Part shown: piece after piece, positions 13,285 through 18,613 of the stretch
How the letters are laid out: every line of letters begins with the position of its first letter
Numbering within the stretch: position 1 is the stretch's first letter
IMG/VR virus record: IMGVR_UViG_3300025325_000080
Coordinates: 1 to 37,954 of that record
Strand: one strand, 5' to 3'
From: a virus
Length of the DNA: 37,954 nt
The notes under the pieces: model-generated
Databases searched by the model: none
Told to the model about the DNA's origin: nothing
What the model saw: the letters and a program-made list of their open reading frames with translations, nothing else
Made by a program: the position numbers and the translations under genes

Positions 13285-14145
13285 ATGAATGACGATCTTT
13301 CGAACTTCCTTGCGTCCTTCCCCTATGCCGAATCTACTCGGCGGACCTACTTGGACATTCTGAGCCGCATATTCGCGATGAGCCAAGATATCGCGAATAT
13401 GTCGGCTCCCAATTTATTGAAAATTTTGAATGAGAGCGGGTGGGGGAATTCTCGTCAGTGCGTCGCACTGGCAGCCATTCAAAAATTTCTTACCTGGAAA
13501 TATGGTCAGGCGCATCCTGCGCTCGCTGCAAAGATCAAGCGATTTCGTGGAAAACCGCAGCGTGCTCTTACCCCCGAAGTTGCCCTGAAGCTGCTTGCCT
13601 CATTCGACCCCTACACTTCCAAAGGCGCTCGCGACCTGGCGATCTGTACGCTTGCTCTGGATACCGGCCTGCGCGCTTCTGAGCTTTGCAGGCTCCAGCT
13701 TTCCGACACAGATCTGGATCGTCGTGTCCTGCAGGTCGTTGTCAAAGGCGGTCAGTGGGCTGCCGCTGTCTTCAGTGCTCAGACCGCAGAACATATCCGG
13801 CGCTGGCTGAACTATCGCAAGCCTACTAAAGGCCAGGGATTTTTATTCGCCAACACCTTTACCGGGAAAGGTCTCACCCCGGAGGGTCTCAATCAAATTG
13901 TCAGGCAGTGGGGTTTGCATATCGGTATCAAACTTTCCCCGCATGATCTGCGTCGTTCCTTCGCCATGCTTGCCACCGAGCTCATGGGCGCTCCTGAGCG
14001 TATCCTGATGGAGGGCGGTCGCTGGTCCAATTCCGACATGATCCAGCGCTACACCCGAACCCTCAAACTGGAAGCCATGCGAAAGTATTTGCCGGTGTCC
14101 GGCCTTCTGGGAGATGGTGATCCAGATGATATAATCAAGCCGTAA
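13285..14145 (+). CDS. int: tyrosine recombinase (phage integrase)
   Basis: This 286-residue site-specific recombinase has an N-terminal SAM-like core-binding domain (about 1-88) and a catalytic domain (about 95-275). All active residues are visible: Arg130 in T-G-L-R-A-S-E-L, Lys154, His220 and Arg223 in S-P-H-D-L-R-R, Trp247 at the H/W position, and nucleophile Tyr256 in I-Q-R-Y-T-R. There is no arm-type DNA-binding domain before residue 5, so it is a short, XerD-like form. No Shine-Dalgarno is seen upstream of the ATG (TATAAAAA immediately precedes it), so leaderless or weak translation is possible. It reads into the tRNA-Gly fragment that serves as attP. Confidence 0.95.
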   Translation: MNDDLSNFLASFPYAESTRRTYLDILSRIFAMSQDIANMSAPNLLKILNESGWGNSRQCVALAAIQKFLTWKYGQAHPALAAKIKRFRGKPQRALTPEVALKLLASFDPYTSKGARDLAICTLALDTGLRASELCRLQLSDTDLDRRVLQVVVKGGQWAAAVFSAQTAEHIRRWLNYRKPTKGQGFLFANTFTGKGLTPEGLNQIVRQWGLHIGIKLSPHDLRRSFAMLATELMGAPERILMEGGRWSNSDMIQRYTRTLKLEAMRKYLPVSGLLGDGDPDDIIKP

Positions 14146-14166
14146 CTTGATTGTGGAACTAGTTGT

Positions 14167-14198
14167 TCCCAAGCAAGAGCGCTTGCTTCCCAAGCAAG
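14167..14198. repeat. duplicated CCCAAGCAAG and inverted AAGCAAG at attP
   Basis: TTCCCAAGCAAG occurs at 14166-14177 and again at 14187-14198. AAGCAAG at 14171-14177 also pairs with CTTGCTT at 14182-14188 across AGCG. The upstream copy may be an integrase binding arm or a remnant of earlier recombination in the tRNA. Confidence 0.55.
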
Positions 14199-14228
14199 AT
14201 ATCGTGGGTTCGAGTCCCATCACCCGCT
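14182..14228 (+). other. attP core: 3' half of tRNA-Gly(CCC)
   Basis: The sequence reads as anticodon stem CTTGC/GCAAG around loop TTCCCAA (anticodon CCC at 14189-14191), a five-base variable loop, T-arm GTGGG-TTCGAGT-CCCAT, then CACCCGC and discriminator T, as in bacterial tRNA-Gly. No matching acceptor 5' strand or normal D-arm lies upstream, so the tRNA is incomplete. It lies 36 bases downstream of int with phage genes on both sides, as expected for attP. Integration would restore the host tRNA gene. Confidence 0.82.
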
Positions 14229-14295
14229 TTAAGTCTATTCGGTTGTTAAGGTGCTGCTCTTTTACTGGACCTTAGCCCCGATGGGCTTGAAGCTG

Positions 14296-14332
14296 GGTCG
14301 CCTGCCTGTCCCGGTAGGCGACCTGCTTTTTA
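14296..14332 (+). terminator. Rho-independent terminator after int/attP
   Basis: GGTCGCCTGCC pairs with GGTAGGCGACC (11 bp with one G-T pair) around TGTCCC, followed by TGCTTTTT. The T-run is on the plus strand only, so it ends integrase transcripts just before the convergent HTH gene. Confidence 0.85.
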
Positions 14333-14333
14333 A

Positions 14334-14552
14334 CTAGGATTGATCAGAGAGACCCTGCTCGTTTTCAGCCATGAGCTTTAGCACGCGCTCGAGCTCGCTG
14401 ACCGGAATAAAAACGGGTGAGGTCCTGCCGTTGAAAGGATCCTTCTTGAATCCCTTCACCTTGCCGGACTGCACCCATCGGCTAACTGTATTGCGGGCGA
14501 CACCAATCTTGGCTGCGAATTGTGAAACTGTCATCAGGTCTGTTTTAGTCAT
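14334..14552 (-). CDS. helix-turn-helix DNA-binding protein (excisionase type)
   Basis: This 72-residue MerR/HTH_17-like domain reads M-T-V-S-Q-F-A-A-K-I-G-V-A-R-N-T-V-S-R-W-V, then S-G-K-V-K-G-F-K-K wing and a short C-terminal helix. The size and position next to int and attP fit an excisionase (recombination directionality factor). It converges on int across the terminator. A second protein of the same type is at 15215-15427, so which is the excisionase is open. Confidence 0.75.
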   Translation of the reverse strand: MTKTDLMTVSQFAAKIGVARNTVSRWVQSGKVKGFKKDPFNGRTSPVFIPVSELERVLKLMAENEQGLSDQS

Positions 14553-14605
14553 ACGGACATCTTATCCTGCTTGTCCCTTGCCGTCAAGGGTTGCGGGCCT
14601 ATCAA

Positions 14606-14648
14606 TCTTGTATATCTGAGACGGCGATCCGGCTAAGAAGATACAAGA
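14606..14648. repeat. TCTTGT-N31-ACAAGA element, long variant
   Basis: Exact 6-bp ends as in the 36-bp family but 31 bases between, giving 43. It lies between the HTH gene (start 14552) and the rightward gene at 14687. Confidence 0.6.
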
Positions 14649-14686
14649 ATCGTTTTCGCACTGCGAAGCGTCCAATTGGAGAAAGC

Positions 14687-15070
14687 ATGATTAATTTTGG
14701 AGAGATCTTCTTTTGCGAAAAAGTAATTCATAACCCCGATGGCTCGCCATTCTCATTTGTCAACCGGTTTAGCAGCGTGAAAGTGGAGATTTATCCATAT
14801 CTTTTTGGGTGTACCATCGTCATTGACAAAATCATCCACAGTGAACCGCTTCACCACTTGATTTCCATCCGCATCAGGAACCCCGACGGAGAGAATATAT
14901 TCGAGAGCGCGCCGCGGCCCCTCATCTCCGACTCGCCCACTGGATCCTCCCGCGAATTTGGGTTCTTTAGTCAGCTTCCAGAAATTGAAATTCCGGAACC
15001 GGGCCGCTACACGGTGGAAATACTTTTGAATGATGTTGTTCGCCATAGAGAATTCCTTTCTTTCACCTGA
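14687..15070 (+). CDS. rightward accessory protein of unknown function
   Basis: The product has 127 residues and is mainly beta (alternating I-V-I-D-K-I-I and I-S-I-R-I-R), ending E-P-G-R-Y-T-V-E-I-L-L-N-D, which resembles small DUF6941-like beta-sandwich proteins. ATG 14687 has TTGGAG 7 bases upstream; the open frame back to 14591 crosses a repeat and lacks a ribosome site. It is one of only three confident rightward genes, beside the lysogeny region, so it may be expressed from the prophage. A role in immunity or superinfection exclusion is only a guess. Confidence 0.65.
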   Translation: MINFGEIFFCEKVIHNPDGSPFSFVNRFSSVKVEIYPYLFGCTIVIDKIIHSEPLHHLISIRIRNPDGENIFESAPRPLISDSPTGSSREFGFFSQLPEIEIPEPGRYTVEILLNDVVRHREFLSFT

Positions 15071-15092
15071 TCATATTTTAGCGCATCGCAAA

Positions 15093-15128
15093 TCTTGTCC
15101 CCGAGCTGCGGGCGCCAGGCATACAAGA
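15093..15128. repeat. TCTTGT-N24-ACAAGA element, copy 4
   Basis: An exact 36-bp unit in the gap after the rightward gene. Its interior is very like copy 2 (both end CCAGGCAT). Confidence 0.85.
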
Positions 15129-15134
15129 TAAGAC

Positions 15135-15166
15135 ATCGCGCGATCCCGACGTCGGGATCGCGCGAT
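15135..15166. repeat. 32-bp perfect palindrome
   Basis: Half-site ATCGCGCGATCCCGAC is followed at once by its reverse complement. It lies exactly between element copies 4 and 5, 6 and 3 bases from each. No T-tract follows, so it is an operator or structural site rather than a clear terminator. Confidence 0.8.
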
Positions 15167-15169
15167 TGA

Positions 15170-15205
15170 TCTTGTTTCCACCGCTGGCCACGCCGGCGCA
15201 CAAGA
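15170..15205. repeat. TCTTGT-N24-ACAAGA element, copy 5
   Basis: An exact 36-bp unit with GC-rich interior ending CGCCGGCGC, close to copy 11. Confidence 0.85.
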
Positions 15206-15214
15206 CATTGAGCA

Positions 15215-15427
15215 TCAATTCACGGTATAAAAAAAGCCGCGCTGTTGGCGGCGTTTCTCGATAAATGCATCCACGTCGCTTTTTGGGATTCGCCAGGGGG
15301 ATTTCGGTTTTGGACTGAGCTTGAACGCGTTGGGAAAGAAACCCGAATTAATCCATACGCTGATGGTTGTTTGTGTCACGTTCAACTTCCTCGCGACCTC
15401 GGCAGTGGTCATAATTATTTCTTCCAT
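15215..15427 (-). CDS. second small helix-turn-helix protein (excisionase/MerR type)
   Basis: The product has about 70 residues. The HTH reads T-T-A-E-V-A-R-K-L-N-V-T-Q-T-T-I-S-V-W-I-N, followed by a wing with S-P-W-R-I-P and a helix D-V-D-A-F-I-E-K. Several starts are possible (15451, 15427 and 15412); none has a strong ribosome site. It is the same fold type as the protein at 14334-14552. Element copies lie on both sides of the gene, making it one candidate to bind them. Confidence 0.7.
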   Translation of the reverse strand: MEEIIMTTAEVARKLNVTQTTISVWINSGFFPNAFKLSPKPKSPWRIPKSDVDAFIEKRRQQRGFFYTVN

Positions 15428-15671
15428 CAGCAGTTCCAGTTGCAGTACCATGCGCTCATTATATCAAACACTGATTATATGTTCTAGTACCTCGATTCGA
15501 GCGCGTGTAGTCACTCAGCACGCGCGCCGGGGGGATCGGAGCCTCGCGTCTTCCGGGTGGGCGCAGCCCCCTCCCGCCCCAACCAGCCACACAAATGCCC
15601 TCAGGTTCGGAGAGGGCTATAGTGGCTACGCGATATAACTGCTCAGCTCAAAATCCCCGGAGGGGCAGGGG

Positions 15672-15707
15672 TCTTGTTCTGCTCAGCTGCGGATCCACGA
15701 AACAAGA
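15672..15707. repeat. TCTTGT-N24-ACAAGA element, copy 6
   Basis: First exact 36-bp unit of the gene-free island. The interior carries CAGCTG and GGATCC, which are short palindromes. Confidence 0.85.
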
Positions 15708-15717
15708 AACAAGATTA

Positions 15718-15753
15718 TCTTGTAATTCCTGGAACGGCATGCAGCGCACAAGA
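15718..15753. repeat. TCTTGT-N24-ACAAGA element, copy 7
   Basis: Exact 36-bp unit, 10 bases after copy 6. The linker between them itself contains ACAAGATTATCTTGT, so facing ends form a further inverted pair. Confidence 0.85.
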
Positions 15754-15760
15754 AAGCCAA

Positions 15761-15803
15761 TCTTTCCTGAAACGGCACATTGGCCAATTAATTCCACACA
15801 AGA
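15761..15803. repeat. degenerate 43-bp variant of the element
   Basis: The left end is TCTTTC rather than TCTTGT, the right end is exact ACAAGA, and 31 bases lie between, the same spacing as the variant at 14606. Confidence 0.4.
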
Positions 15804-15902
15804 CTTGTCCTGAGCGAAGCGAAGGATCTCGGATTCTTGGGGGTGCTGCGATATGGCCCGACTCCACTGCGTGCGTCCTGGAGCTTCCTGTGGTCACGAA
15901 AT

Positions 15903-15938
15903 TCTTGTTTCTGGCCACAGCTCCCAGGGAACACAAGA
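15903..15938. repeat. TCTTGT-N24-ACAAGA element, copy 8
   Basis: Exact unit whose interior begins TTCTGG and ends CCAGGGAAC, so pairing continues inward. It is separated by only 2 bases from copy 9. Confidence 0.85.
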
Positions 15939-15940
15939 AT

Positions 15941-15976
15941 TCTTGTTTGCGATCGCTCGGGCCTGGCTACACAAGA
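15941..15976. repeat. TCTTGT-N24-ACAAGA element, copy 9
   Basis: Exact 36-bp unit between copies 8 and 10, making a tandem triplet with 2- and 3-base linkers. Confidence 0.85.
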
Positions 15977-15979
15977 CGA

Positions 15980-16015
15980 TCTTGTTTCGCCGGCGGGCCA
16001 GGCCGGCGCACAAGA
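15980..16015. repeat. TCTTGT-N24-ACAAGA element, copy 10
   Basis: Exact unit with the clearest hairpin: CGCCGGC pairs with GCCGGCG inside the 6-bp ends. It ends 7 bases before the stop of the gene at 16023. Confidence 0.85.
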
Positions 16016-16022
16016 TATGATC

Positions 16023-16514
16023 TTACTGCTTACTGATCACTGGATGCTGATCACTGATTGCTTTTGCAATCTCCCACGCCTGCACATAAGCCAGACACGC
16101 AAACCCCATCTTCCTTCCCTCGAAGATCGTCAACGGCATCGAGACACTGACCCCTTTTCCATTCGGCCTGACCGCACCCTCTCCAAGTTCCTGCCCTGGC
16201 CCATTCCGCACCTCGATCCAAACCTTATCCTGCTTCGTCTCGATCTTCAACACGCGCGAGACCAGAAAATTATTCGAGCCTCTACCGCCTTTGAAATCAA
16301 TGAATTCCACTGGCTTTCCCCAGCTCAGATCCGAAAGCACCACCCGTGCATCATCCACATCCAGGAACGCATACGCCGTCGAGTTCGAACCTCTCCCTTT
16401 CTCGAACGATCCAATAAAAAATCGCAGCTTCCCGCGCTCCAGGGCGTCCTCGATATGTAGAAAACGTGTTCTAGTCAGGTGCGAAAAAAGCCGTGGCCGT
16501 TCTGGTGCGTTCAT
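16023..16514 (-). CDS. hypothetical beta-rich protein, end of the leftward structural operon
   Basis: The product has 163 residues. Two copies of a G-R-G-S-N turn (about residues 40 and 76) sit in a beta-strand-rich body (L-R-F-F-I-G-S-F-E-K; A-Y-A-F-L-D-V-D-D-A-R-V-V). This could be an OB-like or other nucleic-acid-binding fold, but I recognise no family. ATG 16514 is preferred over GTG 16535; neither has a strong ribosome site. The last ten codons are encoded by short repeats (CTGATCACTG type), so the C-terminus is probably repeat-derived. It stands apart from the fibre genes and could belong to the early set. Confidence 0.6.
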   Translation of the reverse strand: MNAPERPRLFSHLTRTRFLHIEDALERGKLRFFIGSFEKGRGSNSTAYAFLDVDDARVVLSDLSWGKPVEFIDFKGGRGSNNFLVSRVLKIETKQDKVWIEVRNGPGQELGEGAVRPNGKGVSVSMPLTIFEGRKMGFACLAYVQAWEIAKAISDQHPVISKQ

Positions 16515-16551
16515 ACTGCTTATTCTAATCCCCACTTACCACTCACTGCTG

Positions 16552-16587
16552 TCTTGTTTATGATATCGCCCTTCACGAAGGACAAGA
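16552..16587. repeat. TCTTGT-N24-ACAAGA element, copy 11
   Basis: Exact 36-bp unit in the gap upstream of the gene starting at 16514. The interior holds GATATC and CCTTCACGAAGG, the latter a short hairpin. Confidence 0.85.
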
Positions 16588-16607
16588 CATAAAGATACAA
16601 TGCCCCG

Positions 16608-16706
16608 GTGTTCAAACGCCTGATCTCCGCCATTCGCAAATTCCTGGACGATCTCAAAGACCTGCTCGAAGAGTTCTCAGGACGCAGCCATGATGGAAAG
16701 TTTTAA
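16608..16706 (+). CDS. possible 32-residue rightward peptide
   Basis: A GTG-started frame encodes an amphipathic helix (F-K-R-L-I-S-A-I-R-K-F-L-D-D-L-K-D-L-L-E-E-F) with a short polar tail and ends 3 bases before the convergent gene's stop. No clear ribosome site is present. The regular heptad pattern argues for coding, the lack of initiation signals against. Confidence 0.3.
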   Translation: MFKRLISAIRKFLDDLKDLLEEFSGRSHDGKF

Positions 16707-16709
16707 GTC

Positions 16710-16925
16710 CTACTCCCTGAGATTCTGCATTTGATCCCGCAAGACAATCAGCATCCGTACCACAAGTTTCAATGCTTCTTTGGCTGTTGCTAGATTGATT
16801 ACATTCGCCTCGATGTAATTCACGGCCTGTTGGGGGGTCGCTGTTCGAAGCGCTCCGGTCAGAGCAAGTTCTGCTTTATCCGCCGCACGCTTGGCTTCAA
16901 TCTGATCAATATTAGCATCTGGCAT
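16710..16925 (-). CDS. small helical protein after the tail-fibre genes
   Basis: The 71-residue protein is entirely helical and Ala-rich, with segments A-K-R-A-A-D-K-A-E-L-A-L and A-K-E-A-L-K-L-V-V-R-M-L. It follows the fibre gene stop by 1 base and is probably translated with it. Similar short helical proteins at this place can be fibre-assembly chaperones, but there is no family match. Confidence 0.6.
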   Translation of the reverse strand: MPDANIDQIEAKRAADKAELALTGALRTATPQQAVNYIEANVINLATAKEALKLVVRMLIVLRDQMQNLRE

Positions 16926-16926
16926 T

Positions 16927-17724
16927 TTAGCCCGTCACTTCCAGGTTTGGCCCCCCCAGGTACAAGGGGCCAGGACTGCCGGTTTTGGAACACTCGATAA
17001 ATAGCATTATGTCTGATATACCTGAACTGGCCGAATCAAAGGTGGTCGCTTGATTGAGCGTCCATGTGTTCACCGCTCCCGCCGATGTGTTGAACGACTT
17101 AATAGTCGTCGGGCCGGTTTCGTCCTTGAGTGTGATCGTCCAGTAGTTCGAACCATCGTTTGTTGTTGCCACGTGCCACGCCTGCGACCAGCGCACAAAG
17201 GTAAGAGTCCGGTCGATGCTTGCCGCGAAAGGATATGAGGGAGTAGCGGTCAGCGGAAGGGTGTTTGTGTAGATTCCGAAAGGCAAGAACTCATGGTGCA
17301 AAGCATTATCTGCATGTACATGATCCCGTCTTGCGGCGTAAGTGCTGGTCCCGTCTGCAGCAGTTCCAATATCTGCTGGATTACCTTCCGCATCCGAAAA
17401 CATATCCGCGCGCTCATCCACCTCGTGGGTGTGAGTTGCATCCAGATCAATCGTCCCGTCGCCATCCTGGTAAATGGCGGTGATCCCTACCTCCGTATTG
17501 CCCGAGAACATCGCGCCGACGATGTCTTGAATCGCTTCAACTCCGCCGCCTCCTACCTCCAACCATACTGCCGCCCCATCTGTTACATCCAATGCTTGAT
17601 AAGAAGCATAACCCGTTTCGTCAATCCAAATATCACCAACCTCATAGCCAAGACTGATATCGTCATTGACAGTCGGCGCGGATGTCTTGCCAGAAAAAAG
17701 ACGGGTGTAAGGATGGATGGTCAC
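16927..17724 (-). CDS. tail fibre or appendage protein with D-H-V-H motif
   Basis: The product has 265 residues. The N-terminus (I-H-P-Y-T-R...D-I-W-I-D) and the V-G-D-I-W-I-D-E-T pattern are typical of phage fibre or appendage proteins. H-T-H-E-V-D-E and S-T-Y-A-A-R-R-D-H-V-H-A-D carry H-x-H pairs that in trimeric fibres often bind a metal ion on the axis. The C-terminal 140 residues are beta-rich and probably form the tip. It is the third adhesin in a row and the last of the tail module. Confidence 0.7.
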   Translation of the reverse strand: MTIHPYTRLFSGKTSAPTVNDDISLGYEVGDIWIDETGYASYQALDVTDGAAVWLEVGGGGVEAIQDIVGAMFSGNTEVGITAIYQDGDGTIDLDATHTHEVDERADMFSDAEGNPADIGTAADGTSTYAARRDHVHADNALHHEFLPFGIYTNTLPLTATPSYPFAASIDRTLTFVRWSQAWHVATTNDGSNYWTITLKDETGPTTIKSFNTSAGAVNTWTLNQATTFDSASSGISDIMLFIECSKTGSPGPLYLGGPNLEVTG

Positions 17725-17731
17725 AATAGCC

Positions 17732-18604
17732 TTATGCGGGTAAAGTCAAATTCCAGGCCTTGATGTTCCGGAACCAAACTTCCGCCTGATAAGCCAGTAA
17801 GCCAATATAGAGGGCGCTGTCAGACCCCTGCACATTGTTGCCAGACGAAAAGATCAGCGTGCCATCCAGATAAACAGATACCGAATGACCTGTGCACACA
17901 GCCCTGAGTTTGTACCACGTGTCAACATTGATCGTCACGGAATGGTTATATTTGTTGACTACTCCATCGACTTCCACTTGAACTGTGTTGTTCTCACTGA
18001 TAAAAACAGCACAGCCATATCCACTCGTGCCGTCGAATCCGATGATGAACCCACCACGATTGTCACTCCCCGAAGTTTTGAGTTGGATCTCCGCTTCCAC
18101 AACCGCAAAGCTCGTGACGATTTTCGTGGTGTGATAACACCTGAACCGTGTTGCAGCTGTGTTTGTTTGCTTGATGACGGTCCCGTCCGATGACCAGGTT
18201 CCTCCTCCTGTGCCCGTAAAATTAGTGAAGGACGTGCCGCTCTCGTTGACAACCTGCGACCAGCTGATGCCGCCACCACCTCCCGGCAGATTCCCGATCT
18301 GCGCCTTCTTTTTGGCATAAGAGGCCGCGCTGTCCTCGATGACGACAAGATCTGCTGAAACCGGACTAACCTTCTCTGTTAGAGCGTTGATCTCGCCACT
18401 TTCGTTGTCATGAATCGCGCTCGTATCCGAACCTGCCCCACCGCCTTCAATGATGGTCACAGCCCCAGCCGAATTTACGCGCTTGAGCTTGTTGTCTGCA
18501 CTGTCGATAAACAGCTTTTGATCCCCAGCAGGCGGGTTGCTGGGCGTGCTGGCTTGCTCAGTCAAAACAATTTTGGGAAATTGATTGTCACTCGCTTTTG
18601 CCAT
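17732..18604 (-). CDS. tail fibre with C-terminal LamG/concanavalin-like lectin domain
   Basis: The product has 290 residues. The N-terminus has the fibre repeat S-N-P-P-A-G-D-Q-K-L-F-I-D-S-A-D-N-K-L-K. A poly-Gly hinge follows at about 105-112. The C-terminal 180 residues form a jelly-roll pattern: F-R-C-Y-H-T, G-F-I-I-G-F-D-G, V-Q-V-E-V-D-G-V-V, then W-Y-K-L-R-A-V and V-S-V-Y-L-D-G-T-L-I-F, the last two being classic LamG strands. It probably binds host-surface sugars. It lies between the tail spike and the smaller fibre gene. Confidence 0.78.
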   Translation of the reverse strand: MAKASDNQFPKIVLTEQASTPSNPPAGDQKLFIDSADNKLKRVNSAGAVTIIEGGGAGSDTSAIHDNESGEINALTEKVSPVSADLVVIEDSAASYAKKKAQIGNLPGGGGGISWSQVVNESGTSFTNFTGTGGGTWSSDGTVIKQTNTAATRFRCYHTTKIVTSFAVVEAEIQLKTSGSDNRGGFIIGFDGTSGYGCAVFISENNTVQVEVDGVVNKYNHSVTINVDTWYKLRAVCTGHSVSVYLDGTLIFSSGNNVQGSDSALYIGLLAYQAEVWFRNIKAWNLTLPA

Positions 18605-18613
18605 GTTTCACCT

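Larger units (their letters stand above)
15428..16022. other. gene-free island of 595 bases with an array of TCTTGT/ACAAGA elements
   Basis: No convincing gene is present on either strand. The first third is GC-rich with no feature I can name. From 15672 on, five exact 36-bp elements, one degenerate 43-bp variant and a TTGTCCTGAGCGAAGCGAAGG motif follow. The island separates the regulatory genes from the tail-fibre end of the structural operon. Confidence 0.7.

Noticed and set aside
13843-14223. Leftward open frame of 126 residues starting M-M-G-L-E-P-T, opposite int and the tRNA fragment
   Set aside because: The M-G-L-E-P-T start is the well-known false translation of the reverse strand of a tRNA-Gly, and the rest is the shadow of int.
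14146-14228. Complete functional tRNA-Gly gene
   Set aside because: The 5' acceptor strand complementary to CACCCGC and a normal D-arm are missing, so only the 3' half is present.
15672-16015. CRISPR array
   Set aside because: The conserved parts are only 6 bases and inverted, unit linkers vary from 2 to 150 bases, and no long direct repeat or cas gene is present.
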